From Micromonospora echinofusca (GTDB lineage: Bacteria > Actinomycetota > Actinomycetes > Mycobacteriales > Micromonosporaceae): a stretch of DNA of 64,000 nt. The position numbers and the translations under genes are program-made. Positions 50,896-60,179 of the stretch are shown here, piece by piece. The stretch covers positions 3,178,501 through 3,242,500 of the forward strand of contig NZ_LT607733.1 in assembly GCF_900091445.1 (NCBI RefSeq), read 5' to 3'. The stretch's first letter is position 1. Every line of letters begins with the position of its first letter. The notes below the pieces were generated by a model. That model was not told the origin of the DNA. It saw only the letters and a program-made list of their open reading frames with translations, and did no database searches.

Positions 50896-53439
50896 GTGAG
50901 AACCACGAGACCACGACACCGGCGCGGCTGGCTCGCCGCCCCGCTCGCACTGGTACTGGCCCTGGGGCTGGCCCCGATGGCCTCCGCCGGCACCGCAAGC
51001 GCGGCGCCGCCGCCCAGGCCGACCGGCGCCGCCCCGACCGACGCCGGTCCCGGCTCCGGTGCCGCCGACGCCCACGTGCGGCGGTCGCCACTACCGGTCA
51101 GCGAGCGGGCCCCGCTCCCCTCGTCCCGGGAGGAGCTGCGCCGCGACTACGACCGGCCCGACGACGCGGGGCGGCGCACCGCCCCGTCGATGCGCGGCTC
51201 GGCCGCGGCGCCGTGCGCGGTCGGCGACTTCACCGGCCGGACCGGCAACGCGCTGGTGCAGCAGATCAGGGCGGCCACGACCGACTGCGTGAACACCCTG
51301 TTCAGCCTCTCCGGCAGCGACGCCGCCCAGGCCTTCCGCGAGGCGCAGATGACCAGCGTGGCGTACGGGCTGCGGGACGACGCCGCCACCTACGACGGCA
51401 CCAACCGCACGGGCACCGCCCAGCTCGTGCTGTACCTGCGGGCCGGCTACTACGTGCAGTGGAACCACCCCGCCACGGTGGGCTCGTACGGCCCCGGCCT
51501 GCGCGCCGCCATCCGCGCCGGGCTGGACACGTTCTTCGCCAACAGCCGCTCCGGCGACGTCAGCGACGCCAACGGCGAGGTGCTGGCCGAGGCGGTCACC
51601 CTCATCGACAGCGCGGAGGAGAACGCCCGCTACCTGTACGTGGTGAAGCGGCTGCTGACCGGCTACGACAGCTCGTACGACTCGTCGTGGTGGATGCTCA
51701 GCGCCGTCAACAACGTCTACACGGTGCTGTTCCGGGGCCATCAGGTGCCCGAGTTCGTCAGCACGGTCAGCGCCGACCCGAGCGTGCTGGACACCCTGTA
51801 CGCCTTCGCCTCCGGCAGGCGGGCCCTGCTCGGCACCGACCGGGGTTACCTCGTCTCCAACGCCGGCCGCGAACTGGGCCGCTTCCTCCAGCACCCCGCC
51901 CTGCGGTCGAAGGCGCGGCCCCTGGCCCGGGGCCTGCTCGACCTGAGCGCGATCACCGGCCCCACCGCCGCCCTCTGGGTCGGCGTCGCCGAGATGACCG
52001 ACCACTACGACAAGGCCGAGTGCGCCTACTACGGCACCTGCGACCTCCAGCGGCGGCTGGCGGCCGAGGTCCTGCCGATCACCTACACCTGTGGCAGCAC
52101 CATCCGCGTCCGGGCCCAGCAGATGACCTCGGCCCAGCTCGACCGGGCGTGCGCGAGCATGCGCAACCAGGACGCCTACTTCCACTCCGTCGCGGCGGAC
52201 ACGGGCCCGGTCGCCAACGACCGCAACACGACCATCGAGGTCGTGGTCTTCGACTCCAGCGCCGACTACCAGACGTACGGCGGGCCGATGTTCGGCATCG
52301 ACACGAACAACGGCGGCATGTACCTCGAAGGCGACCCGGCGGCCGCCGGCAACCAGGCGCGCTTCATCGCGTACGAGGCGGAGTGGCTGCGACCCACCTT
52401 CGAGATCTGGAACCTCAACCACGAGTACACCCACTACCTCGACGGTCGCTTCAACCTGTACGGCGACTTCACCGCCAACATCGCCACCCCGACCATCTGG
52501 TGGATCGAGGGCTTCGCCGAGTACGTGTCGTACTCGTACCGGGAGCTGACCTACGGCGCCGCCATCACCGAGGCCGGGAAGAAGACGTACCCGCTGCGTA
52601 CGCTCTTCGACACCACGTACGGCCACGACACCAACCGCGTCTACCGGTGGGGCTACCTGGCGGTGCGGTACATGCTCCAGTCGCACCGCGGTGACGTCAC
52701 CACGCTGCTCGGGCACTACCGCGCGGGCAACTGGAACGCCGCCCGTACGCTGCTGACCGGCACCATCGGCAGCCGCTACGACGCCGACTGGTACGCCTGG
52801 CTGGGCGCCTGCGCGGCCGGCAACTGCGGCGGCACCAACCCGCCCGCGAACCAGGCCCCGGTCGCGGCGTTCACGTCCACCACCACCGGGCTGAGCGTCA
52901 CCTTCACCGACCGGTCCACCGACGGCGACGGCAGCATCGCCGCCCGGTCCTGGACCTTCGGCGACGGCACCACCTCGACGGCGACCAACCCCACGAAGAC
53001 CTACCGCGCCGCCGGCACGTACGCGGTCACCCTCACCGTCACCGACGACAGGGGCGCCACCGCCCGGACCTCCCGCGACGTCACGGTCACCGGCGATCCC
53101 GCCGCGCTGCCCGAGTGCACCGGCGGCGACGTACGGACGCTGGGCCGCAACTGCCAACGCGGCAACCTCCAGGCCACCACCGGAAACCTCTCCTACCTCT
53201 ACCTCCAGGTGCCCGCCGGCACCGCCCGCCTGACGATCACCTCGTCCGGTGGCACCGGCGACGCGGACCTGTACTACAGCCCCAGCGGCTGGGCCACCAC
53301 GAGCGCGTACACCCACCGGTCGGTCACCAGCGGCAACGGCGAGACGATCACGATCGACAACCCGGCCCCCGGCTACCACTACGTGAGCCTGCACGCCAGG
53401 CAGGCGTTCAGCGGGGTCACCGTGAAGTCGGAGTACTGA
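50896..53439 (+). CDS. Secreted M9-family collagenase with PKD and PPC domains
   Basis: An 847-residue exported protease from the GTG at 50896 (CAGGAGGCGACCC upstream). Signal peptide to about 35, then a pro-region, then the collagenase activator and peptidase domains. The zinc site is NHEYTHYLDGRF with first His near residue 509, and the third ligand Glu is in WWIEGFAEYVSYSY. A PKD domain (about 654-735: AFTSTTTGLSVTFTDRST, GDGTTSTATNPTKTY) and a pre-peptidase C-terminal domain (about 740-847: CTGGDVRTLGRNCQ, GDADLYYSPSGW) complete the standard ColA-like plan. It faces a hydroxyproline operon, so it should feed collagen peptides to the cell. Confidence 0.93.
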   Translation: MRTTRPRHRRGWLAAPLALVLALGLAPMASAGTASAAPPPRPTGAAPTDAGPGSGAADAHVRRSPLPVSERAPLPSSREELRRDYDRPDDAGRRTAPSMRGSAAAPCAVGDFTGRTGNALVQQIRAATTDCVNTLFSLSGSDAAQAFREAQMTSVAYGLRDDAATYDGTNRTGTAQLVLYLRAGYYVQWNHPATVGSYGPGLRAAIRAGLDTFFANSRSGDVSDANGEVLAEAVTLIDSAEENARYLYVVKRLLTGYDSSYDSSWWMLSAVNNVYTVLFRGHQVPEFVSTVSADPSVLDTLYAFASGRRALLGTDRGYLVSNAGRELGRFLQHPALRSKARPLARGLLDLSAITGPTAALWVGVAEMTDHYDKAECAYYGTCDLQRRLAAEVLPITYTCGSTIRVRAQQMTSAQLDRACASMRNQDAYFHSVAADTGPVANDRNTTIEVVVFDSSADYQTYGGPMFGIDTNNGGMYLEGDPAAAGNQARFIAYEAEWLRPTFEIWNLNHEYTHYLDGRFNLYGDFTANIATPTIWWIEGFAEYVSYSYRELTYGAAITEAGKKTYPLRTLFDTTYGHDTNRVYRWGYLAVRYMLQSHRGDVTTLLGHYRAGNWNAARTLLTGTIGSRYDADWYAWLGACAAGNCGGTNPPANQAPVAAFTSTTTGLSVTFTDRSTDGDGSIAARSWTFGDGTTSTATNPTKTYRAAGTYAVTLTVTDDRGATARTSRDVTVTGDPAALPECTGGDVRTLGRNCQRGNLQATTGNLSYLYLQVPAGTARLTITSSGGTGDADLYYSPSGWATTSAYTHRSVTSGNGETITIDNPAPGYHYVSLHARQAFSGVTVKSEY

Positions 53440-53462
53440 CGACCCGTGCCACGTCCGGCAGT

Positions 53463-53494
53463 GGTGGCCGCCAACGCTCGCGCGGGCGGCCACC
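53463..53494. terminator. Bidirectional hairpin between collagenase and hydroxyproline operon
   Basis: Arms GGTGGCCGCC and GGCGGCCACC pair around a 12-base loop, 23 bases after the collagenase stop and 63 bases before the convergent operon end at 53558. Confidence 0.7.
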
Positions 53495-53557
53495 CCCGCT
53501 TGGCGGCCGGCGTGCCCGCGTGGCCTTGCGGATCGGCGACGGCCCGGGCCGCAGCGC

Positions 53558-54943
53558 TCAGTCGTCGGCGGCGATTTCGCCGAGCGTGACCGGCTGCGCC
53601 AGCGGACGGGACGCGTACCCGGCCAGGTCGGCCGCGCCCGGCGCCCGGCCCGCCTCCCGGGCCACCAGGCAGGCGGTGGCGTAGCCGCAGACCCGACCCT
53701 GGCACCAGCCCATGCCGGCCCTGGTCAGCAGCTTCGCGCCCCGGGCGTCGATGGCGGACAGCTCCCGCACCGCCCGCCGGACCGCCGCGACGGGCACCTC
53801 CTCGCACCGGCAGACGAGCGTGTCGTCGGCGCACCAGTCCGGCCAGCCGGCCGGCACGGGGTGGACCGCGTGCAGCGCCGCCGCGAACCGGCGCAGCCGG
53901 CGTCGGGCCCGCAGCAGCCGGTCGAGCCGGCGGGCAGGGAAGGGCGGCGGACGGCCGAGGGAGAGCGCGGCGGCGCCCCCGGCGAGCTGCCCCTCCACCA
54001 GCGCCAGGCCGGCACCGCCGACGCCGGTGACCTCACCGGCCGCGTACACCCCCGGCACCGAGGTCGCCTGGGCCGCGTCGACGGCCAGCACCAGGCTGCC
54101 GTCGCGGTCCAGCCGGGTCGCACAGCCCAGGGCCACGGCCAGCTCCAGCTGCGGGGTGAACCCGAAGCCCACCGCGAGGCCGTCGCACTCCACCCGGGTG
54201 CCGGTGCCGGGCAGCACGGTGCCGTCGGGACCGAGCCGGGCAACGGTCACCCCGGTCACGTGGTCGGTGCCGTGCGCGGCCACCACCGCCGTCCGGCGGT
54301 GGTAGGGCACGGCGTGCCGCAGCATCCGCCAGCCGTACCGGCCGGCCTCGGTGAGCTTGCCCGCCGCGCCGGCGACCGCGCGCGGGTGGCGGGCGTAGCA
54401 CGCCGGGTCGTTCGCCTCGTAGACGCCGACGACGGTGCCGCCCGCCGCGGCCAGGCCGGTCGCGACCGGCAGCAGGAACGGTCCCGTCCCCGCCACCACG
54501 ATCCGCCGCGCGAAGGTCACCCCCTGGCCCTTGAGCATGGCCTGGGCGCCGCCGGCGGTGACCACCCCGGGCAGGTCCCAGCCCGGGAACGGCACGACCC
54601 GGTCGTGGGCGCCGGTGGCGACGACCAGCCGGCGCCCGTGCACCACCCCCGAACGGGTGTGCACGGCGAACTGCGGGTCGGCGCGGCCCGCCGGGGGCTC
54701 GACGAACCAGACGGCGGCGTCGGCCCGGTGCGCGACCCGGCCGAGCTGCCCGCGCAGCCGGGCGAACGTCGACCAGTCGGGGTGCTCGCCGCCGTCCGCG
54801 TCGGCGCGGTGCCGCCAGAACTGCCCGCCCGGGCGTGACCCGGCGTCCAGCAGCGCCACCCGGCAGCCGGCCCGCGCCGCCGAGGCCGCCGCGGCCAGCC
54901 CGGCCGGCCCGGCGCCCATCACCACCACGTCGTACGCGGTCAC
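53558..54943 (-). CDS. FAD/NAD oxidoreductase subunit with BFD-like [2Fe-2S] tail (D-hydroxyproline dehydrogenase alpha-type)
   Basis: A 461-residue flavoprotein from the GTG at 54943, overlapping the ferredoxin-like gene stop (GTGA). It has two dinucleotide loops, VVVMGAGPAGLAAAASAARA and IVVAGTGPFLLPVATGLAAA, and the FAD closing motif GVYAAGEVTGVGGAGLAL. The C-terminal domain binds a [2Fe-2S] cluster with Cys in LVCRCEEVPV and GWCQGRVCGYA. This layout is that of hcnB-like/opine-oxidase-like alpha subunits of D-hydroxyproline dehydrogenase complexes. It is the last gene of the operon. Confidence 0.85.
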   Translation of the reverse strand: MTAYDVVVMGAGPAGLAAAASAARAGCRVALLDAGSRPGGQFWRHRADADGGEHPDWSTFARLRGQLGRVAHRADAAVWFVEPPAGRADPQFAVHTRSGVVHGRRLVVATGAHDRVVPFPGWDLPGVVTAGGAQAMLKGQGVTFARRIVVAGTGPFLLPVATGLAAAGGTVVGVYEANDPACYARHPRAVAGAAGKLTEAGRYGWRMLRHAVPYHRRTAVVAAHGTDHVTGVTVARLGPDGTVLPGTGTRVECDGLAVGFGFTPQLELAVALGCATRLDRDGSLVLAVDAAQATSVPGVYAAGEVTGVGGAGLALVEGQLAGGAAALSLGRPPPFPARRLDRLLRARRRLRRFAAALHAVHPVPAGWPDWCADDTLVCRCEEVPVAAVRRAVRELSAIDARGAKLLTRAGMGWCQGRVCGYATACLVAREAGRAPGAADLAGYASRPLAQPVTLGEIAADD

Positions 54944-55197
54944 GGCCGCGGCCCGCCGTCGTCGTGGGTCTCGACCACGTCCCCCGGACGGGCGACGACC
55001 AGGCAGGCGCGCTGGGACGGCGTCCCGTTGACGCGTACCAGGCAGTCGAAGCAGATCCCGATCCCGCAGAAGATGCCCCGGGGCCGGGCGCCGACCCGGG
55101 TGCGCCGCCACGAGCGGATGCCGGCGGCGAGCAGTGCGGCGGCGATCGTCCGCCGTCCGTCGGTGGGGACGGGGCGGCCGTCAAAGGTGAACGTCAT
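54940..55197 (-). CDS. Small [2Fe-2S] ferredoxin-like subunit
   Basis: An 85-residue protein of the HcnA/SoxA-N type. Cysteines are spaced C-x4-C-x2-C-x12-C (GIFCGIGICFDCLVRVNG to QRAC), the plant-type ferredoxin pattern. It overlaps the flavoprotein genes on both sides, by 4 bases downstream and 17 upstream, so a stoichiometric complex is expected. Role: electron transfer between the two FAD subunits of the D-hydroxyproline dehydrogenase (inference from context). Confidence 0.85.
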   Translation of the reverse strand: MTFTFDGRPVPTDGRRTIAAALLAAGIRSWRRTRVGARPRGIFCGIGICFDCLVRVNGTPSQRACLVVARPGDVVETHDDGGPRP

Positions 55198-56329
55198 GGC
55201 GCTCCGGGGCGAATGGTCGTAGGTCCACGTCCGGGCGGCGCCCGGTCAGCAGTGCCGCGACGGCGTGCCCGGTGGCCGGGGCGAGACCGATCCCGGCGCC
55301 CTCGTGGCCGGCGGCATGGTAGAGGCCCGGCACCCGGGAATCGGCGCCGATCATCGGGAGGTGGTCGGGGCTGTAGGGCCGGAACCCCCGGTAGGCGCGG
55401 ATCGCCGACACCCGGCCGAGGACCGGGAAGAGCCGGACCGCTCCCGCCGCCAGCCGGCGCAGCGCCGGCAGCGGGATCGTCGGGTCGAATCCCACCCGCT
55501 CCCGGGTGGAGCCGATCAGGATCGTGCCCGCCCTGGTGCCCTCCACCACGGGCGAGACCTCCAGGTCGCCGGAGCTGCGGCCGACGTTGGCGACGTAGCC
55601 GGCCGCGTACACCTTGTGCCGCACCAGCGGCGGCAGCGCCTCGGTGACGAGGATGAAGCCGCGCCGGGGCAGGATCGGCAGCTCGACCCCGGCCAGGGCG
55701 GCGACCTCGCCGGCCCAGACGCCGGCGGCGTTGACCACCGTCGCGGTGTGCAGCGTGCCCCGGTCGGTCACCACGGCCCGGACCGCTCCGGTGGCGCCGC
55801 GGCGCACCCCGACGACCCGGGTCCCCGTCAGCAGCCGCACCCCGGCGGCACGCAGCAGGTGGGCGGCGGCCAGCATCGGCTGCACCTGAATGTCCTGCGG
55901 ATAGTGCACGCCGCCGGTGAGGTCCCGGGCCAGGTGCGGCTCGAACTCGGCCAACGCCTCGGCGGCCACCTCGTACGCCTCGACCCCGACGGCGCGCTGG
56001 CTGGCGGCGAACGCCCGCAACGCGGCGTGTTCGGCCGGCGAGGCGGCCACCACCAGCCCGCCCTTGTGTTCCAGCTCGATGTGTTCCCCGCCGAGGCTCC
56101 GTCCGAGCTCCCGCCACAGGGCGACGGAGTGCCGAGCCAGCGCCAGCTCCGGCCCGGGCGGCTTGTCGGAGACCAGGATGTTGCCCTCGCCGGCGCCGGT
56201 GGTGCCGGCGGCCACCCCGCCCCGGTCGACCACGGTCACGGCCAGTCCGGCGCGGGCGGCGTAGTAGGCGCACGCGACGCCGACCATGCCCGCCCCGATG
56301 ACGACGACGTCCGGGCTGGCGGCGGTCAT
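55181..56329 (-). CDS. D-amino-acid/glycine-oxidase-like FAD dehydrogenase subunit (cis-4-hydroxy-D-proline)
   Basis: A 382-residue DAO-family flavoprotein from ATG 56329. The N-terminal loop is VVVIGAGMVGVACAYYAA with the acidic strand end VTVVDRGG and the GTTGAGEGNIL segment. VVNAAGVWAGEVAALAG and the C-terminal YRGFRPYSPDHLPMIG, GHEGAGIGLAPATG complete the fold. With the [2Fe-2S] and FAD/NAD subunits it would oxidise cis-4-hydroxy-D-proline to pyrroline-4-hydroxy-2-carboxylate. The start overlaps the peptidase stop by 4 bases. Confidence 0.87.
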   Translation of the reverse strand: MTAASPDVVVIGAGMVGVACAYYAARAGLAVTVVDRGGVAAGTTGAGEGNILVSDKPPGPELALARHSVALWRELGRSLGGEHIELEHKGGLVVAASPAEHAALRAFAASQRAVGVEAYEVAAEALAEFEPHLARDLTGGVHYPQDIQVQPMLAAAHLLRAAGVRLLTGTRVVGVRRGATGAVRAVVTDRGTLHTATVVNAAGVWAGEVAALAGVELPILPRRGFILVTEALPPLVRHKVYAAGYVANVGRSSGDLEVSPVVEGTRAGTILIGSTRERVGFDPTIPLPALRRLAAGAVRLFPVLGRVSAIRAYRGFRPYSPDHLPMIGADSRVPGLYHAAGHEGAGIGLAPATGHAVAALLTGRRPDVDLRPFAPERHDVHL

Positions 56330-57738
56330 GAGGCGACGCGGTGCATCCACGCCTCGACGTCGTCCGCGTGGCGGGGCAGGTCGGCGGAGAGCATGCGGTA
56401 GCCGTCGTCGGTGATCAGCACGTCCTCCTCGATGCGCATGCCCAGCCCGCGCAGCTCGGCGGGGATGAGTTCGTCGTCCGGCTGGAAGTAGAGTCCCGGC
56501 TCCACGGTCAGCACGTGACCGGCCGCGAGGCGGCCGTCCAGGTAGGTCTCGGAGCGGGCGGCGGCGCAGTCGTGCACGTCCAGGCCGAGCATGTGGCCCG
56601 AGCCGCAGAGGGTCCACCGGCGGTGCAGGCCGCAGTCCTGCGCCAACGACTGCTCCGGCGTGCAGGGCAGTACCCCGAGATCCGCCAGCCCGTGCACCAG
56701 CACGGTCATCGCGGCCTCGTGGAAGGCCCGGAAGTGCGCCCCCGGCCGCAGGCACTCCAATGCGGCGTCGTTGGCCCGCCGGCACAGCTCGTACAGGTCG
56801 CGCTGCAACGGGCTGAACCGGCCGGAGACCGGCAGGACCCGGGTGATGTCGGCGGTGTACAGCGACCGGGTCTCCGCCCCGGCGTCGAGCAGCAGCAGGT
56901 CGCCGTCGCGGACCGGCCCGTCGTTGTCGTTCCAGTGCAGGGTCGCCGCGTGCGCGCCGGCGGCCACGATGGACTGGTAGCCGACGTCGTTGCCCTCCAG
57001 CCGGGCGCGCTGCCAGAACACCCCCTCCAGGTACCGCTCGGACGTCCGCATCGCCATCGGCAGCGCCCGCACCACGTCCTCGAAGCCGCGGGTCGTGGTG
57101 GCCACCGCCTGCTCCAGCTGGGCGATCTCCCAGGGATCCTTCACCAGGCGCAGCTCGGCCAGCACGGCGGCGAACTCGGCGTCGCCGGCGGTGGCCCCGC
57201 CACCGAGCAGCGCGTCGACACCTGCGTCGACGCCGCGCAGCACCCGCGTCGGCGTGTGCGCCCCGGCCAACGCCGGCGCCAGCTCGGCGACGTGGCGGGT
57301 CGGCAGGGCCAGCCGGCGGCTGCTCTCGCCGAGGGTGGGACGCCGGCCGGCCCACAGCTCGCCGTAGACCCGGTCCTGGAAGAACTCGCCGTCCTTGCGT
57401 CCCGAGCGGGGACGCAGGAACAGCGTGGCGTCCCCGTCGGGTTCGACCACCAGGACGCCGTCGGAGGACTGGTCGCCGGTCAGCCAGGTGTACGCCGAGT
57501 GGGGCCGGAAGCGGTGGTTCTGGTCGTTGGAGCGCTGCTGGTAGCCGCCGGCCGGTACCACCAGTCGCTGGCCGGCGAACAGTTCGTGCAGCCGCGCGCG
57601 CCGCCGCGCGGCCCAGCCGGCGACCTCGTCGACCGGCAGGTCGTACTGCTCGGTGTCCGCCCAGCCGGACAGCATGAACTCCTCGAGCGCGGGGCTGACG
57701 GGCAGGTCGTGGCTGCCGGTACGCAGGTCGCGGGTCAC
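56326..57738 (-). CDS. Xaa-Pro aminopeptidase (M24B, PepP-like)
   Basis: A 470-residue aminopeptidase P. The N-terminal domain has RFRPHSAYTWLTGDQ. The pita-bread domain holds all five metal ligands: Asp in LLLLDAGAE, Asp in TADITRVLP, His in GSGHMLGLDVHD, Glu in LTVEPGLYF, Glu in MRIEEDVLI. It releases the N-terminal residue before proline or hydroxyproline. Within a hydroxyproline operon it would finish degradation of imported collagen peptides in the cytosol. It follows ALDH by 36 bases and has no signal peptide. Confidence 0.92.
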   Translation of the reverse strand: MTRDLRTGSHDLPVSPALEEFMLSGWADTEQYDLPVDEVAGWAARRRARLHELFAGQRLVVPAGGYQQRSNDQNHRFRPHSAYTWLTGDQSSDGVLVVEPDGDATLFLRPRSGRKDGEFFQDRVYGELWAGRRPTLGESSRRLALPTRHVAELAPALAGAHTPTRVLRGVDAGVDALLGGGATAGDAEFAAVLAELRLVKDPWEIAQLEQAVATTTRGFEDVVRALPMAMRTSERYLEGVFWQRARLEGNDVGYQSIVAAGAHAATLHWNDNDGPVRDGDLLLLDAGAETRSLYTADITRVLPVSGRFSPLQRDLYELCRRANDAALECLRPGAHFRAFHEAAMTVLVHGLADLGVLPCTPEQSLAQDCGLHRRWTLCGSGHMLGLDVHDCAAARSETYLDGRLAAGHVLTVEPGLYFQPDDELIPAELRGLGMRIEEDVLITDDGYRMLSADLPRHADDVEAWMHRVAS

Positions 57739-57774
57739 AGCGGCTCCTTGCCGTGGAGGGGTGGGTGGCGTGGG

Positions 57775-59181
57775 TCAGTGGGGTCGCGGCGGTGCCGCGA
57801 AGGTGACGGTGCGGACCGAGGTGTAGAAGTGCAGGGCGGCGGTGCCCTGTTCGCGCGGGCCGTAGCTGGAAGCCTTCTCGCCGCCGAACGGGGCGTGGAA
57901 GTCCACTCCGGTCGTCGGCGCGTTGACCCGGATCAGGCCGGTGTCGATCCGCCGGGCGGCGTCGAGCAGCGCGCCGACGTCGTGGCCGTGCACCGAGGTG
58001 ACGAGCCCGTACCGCACGTCGTTGACCAGGTCGACGGCGCCGGCCAGGTCCGGCACGGACAGGATCGCCGCCAGCGGCCCGAAGGTCTCCTCCCGGGCCA
58101 CGGGGTGTGCCGGGTCGAGCCCGTCGATCAGCACCGGCGCGACGTAGTAGCCGTCGTCGGCGGCGGTCGGGCCGCCCGTACCGCCGGTGAGCAGCCGCGC
58201 CCCGCTGGCCCGCGCGGCCCCGGCGGCGTCGAGGACCCGCTCGCGCGCCGCCGCGTCGATCACCGGGCCGGCGACCACGCTCGTCTCGGCCGGATCGCCG
58301 AACCGCAGCGACGTCACGGCGGCCACCAGCGCCTCGGTGAACTCCCGGGCGTCGCCCACCACGACGATCCGCCTGGTCGCGGTGCACTTCTGTCCGGCGT
58401 ACCCCATCGCGGCGTTGGCCAGCAGCGCGGCGGTCTGCCCGAGGTCCGCGTCGGGCAGCACGACGGCCGCGTTCTGGCCGCCCATCTCCGCCTGGACCGG
58501 CAGTCCGGCGCGGGCGGCCGCGACCGCGACCTGCGCGCCGACCGCCGCGGACCCGGTGAACGAGACGACGTCGCTCGCCTCGACGACCGCCTGGCCCGTC
58601 GCCGGTCCGCCCGGCACGACGTGCAGCAGCCCGCTCGGCAGCAGGCCCTCGAAGAGCCCGGCCACGGCCTCGCCGCAGGCGAGCGCTTCCGGGGAGGGCT
58701 TGAGCAGCACGGCGTTGCCGGTGGCGAGCGCCGGTGCGGCCTTCCACAGTGGGATGGCCAGCGGGAAGTTCCACGGCGTGACCAGCCCGGCGACGCCGCG
58801 CGGGCGGCGTTCGGTGAAGAGCAGGCCGGGCTGGTGCGCAGGTAGCGAGGGCGCCAGCACGTCACCGGTCGCGGCGTAGCAGGCCTGCGCGTAGTAGTCC
58901 AGGATGGCCGCCCCGCGGTCCACCTCGGCGCGGGCCTCCCCCGCCGGCTTGCCGACCTCGCGGACGATGAGGTCGGCGACCGCGTCGGCCCGCTCGCGCA
59001 GCCGGTCCGCCGCCGCGCGCAGGGCCGAGGCACGGCCGGCGGGCCCTTCCCGGCACCAGCCGGCCTGGGCGGTACGCGAGCGCGCGGCCAGTGCGCGCAC
59101 CTCGTCGGGGGACACCGCGGCGCGCTCGGCGACCACGTCGCCGGGGCACTGCGGAGAACGACTCCGGATCATTTCGGTCAC
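57775..59181 (-). CDS. Aldehyde dehydrogenase, likely 2-oxoglutarate semialdehyde dehydrogenase
   Basis: A 468-residue NAD(P)+-dependent ALDH. Motifs: VTPWNFPLAIPLWKAAPALA, LLKPSPEALACGEA, SFTGSAAVGAQVA (cofactor loop), general base Glu in QAEMGGQNAAVV and catalytic Cys in YAGQKCTATRRI, then EETFGPLAAIL. The family covers many aldehydes. Placement between the epimerase and peptidase genes points to oxidation of 2-oxoglutarate semialdehyde to 2-oxoglutarate, the last step of hydroxyproline catabolism. GTG 59181 overlaps the epimerase stop; an ATG at 59172 is also possible. Confidence 0.9.
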   Translation of the reverse strand: MTEMIRSRSPQCPGDVVAERAAVSPDEVRALAARSRTAQAGWCREGPAGRASALRAAADRLRERADAVADLIVREVGKPAGEARAEVDRGAAILDYYAQACYAATGDVLAPSLPAHQPGLLFTERRPRGVAGLVTPWNFPLAIPLWKAAPALATGNAVLLKPSPEALACGEAVAGLFEGLLPSGLLHVVPGGPATGQAVVEASDVVSFTGSAAVGAQVAVAAARAGLPVQAEMGGQNAAVVLPDADLGQTAALLANAAMGYAGQKCTATRRIVVVGDAREFTEALVAAVTSLRFGDPAETSVVAGPVIDAAARERVLDAAGAARASGARLLTGGTGGPTAADDGYYVAPVLIDGLDPAHPVAREETFGPLAAILSVPDLAGAVDLVNDVRYGLVTSVHGHDVGALLDAARRIDTGLIRVNAPTTGVDFHAPFGGEKASSYGPREQGTAALHFYTSVRTVTFAAPPRPH

Positions 59182-60179
59182 CACAGGAATCCTGCCGGGA
59201 AGGGGTCGTCGGGGTCGAGGAAGTGCTGGGCGGTGCCGGTCAGCCAGGCCCGCCCGGTGACCGTCGGCACCACGGCCGGGCGGCCCGCGACGGTGGTCGT
59301 GTCGACCAGCCGTCCGACGAACCGGGTGCCGAGCAGGGACTCGTTGACGAAGTCGCGGTCGAGCGGCAGCAGGCCCCGGGCGTGCAGCTGCGCCATCCGC
59401 GCCGACGTGCCCGTACCGCAGGGTGACCGGTCGAACCAGCCCGGGTGGATCACCATGGCGTGCCGGGAGTGGCGGGCGTCCGAGCCCTCGCCGGCCAGGT
59501 AGACGTGGTGGCAGCCGGAGATCTCCGGCTGCTCGGGATGCACGGGCCGGTCGGTGGCGTCGACCGCCGCCATGATGGCCAGCCCGGCCTCCAGCAGCCG
59601 CTGCTTGTGGGCCCGGTCGAGGGTCAGGCCCAACTCGGCGAGGTCCACCACCGCGTAGAAGTTCCCGCCGTAGGCCAGGTCGTAGCGGACCCGGCCCAGT
59701 CCGGGGACGTCGACCACGGCGTCCAGCGCGGCGACGAAGGACGGTACGTTGCGGATCGTGACGGCGGTGGCGCGGCCGTCGGCCACCGCGACCGACGCCA
59801 CCACCAGTCCGGCGGGGGTGTCCAGGCGTACGGTGGTCACCGGCTCGGTGACCTCGACCATCCCGGTCTCGACGAGCACGGTCGCCACGCCGATGGTGCC
59901 GTGCCCGCACATCGGCAGGCAGCCGGACACCTCGATGTAGATCACGCCGAAGTCGGCGTCCGGCCGGGTCGGCGGTTGCAGGATCGCCCCCGACATCGCC
60001 GAGTGGCCCCGGGGCTCGTACATCAGGAAGGTGCGCAGGTGGTCGAGGTGGGTCATCAGGTGTTCGCGGCGCTGCGCCATGGTGGCGCCGGGGATCACCG
60101 GCACCCCGCCGGTCACCACCCGGGTGGGCATCCCCTCCGTGTGCGAGTCGACCACGTGGATGACGCGGTTGGTGCGCAT
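59178..60179 (-). CDS. 4-hydroxyproline 2-epimerase (proline racemase family)
   Basis: A 333-residue member of the proline racemase superfamily. Both catalytic cysteines are present, in PMCGHGTIG and DRSPCGTGTSARM, so epimerase activity is expected; the related dehydratases have Ser or Thr at one site. Opening text VIHVVDSHTEGMPTRVV and the FLMYEPRGHSAMSGAIL segment fit hydroxyproline epimerases. It converts trans-4-hydroxy-L-proline to cis-4-hydroxy-D-proline. ATG 60179 overlaps the deaminase gene stop (TGATG). Confidence 0.92.
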   Translation of the reverse strand: MRTNRVIHVVDSHTEGMPTRVVTGGVPVIPGATMAQRREHLMTHLDHLRTFLMYEPRGHSAMSGAILQPPTRPDADFGVIYIEVSGCLPMCGHGTIGVATVLVETGMVEVTEPVTTVRLDTPAGLVVASVAVADGRATAVTIRNVPSFVAALDAVVDVPGLGRVRYDLAYGGNFYAVVDLAELGLTLDRAHKQRLLEAGLAIMAAVDATDRPVHPEQPEISGCHHVYLAGEGSDARHSRHAMVIHPGWFDRSPCGTGTSARMAQLHARGLLPLDRDFVNESLLGTRFVGRLVDTTTVAGRPAVVPTVTGRAWLTGTAQHFLDPDDPFPAGFLW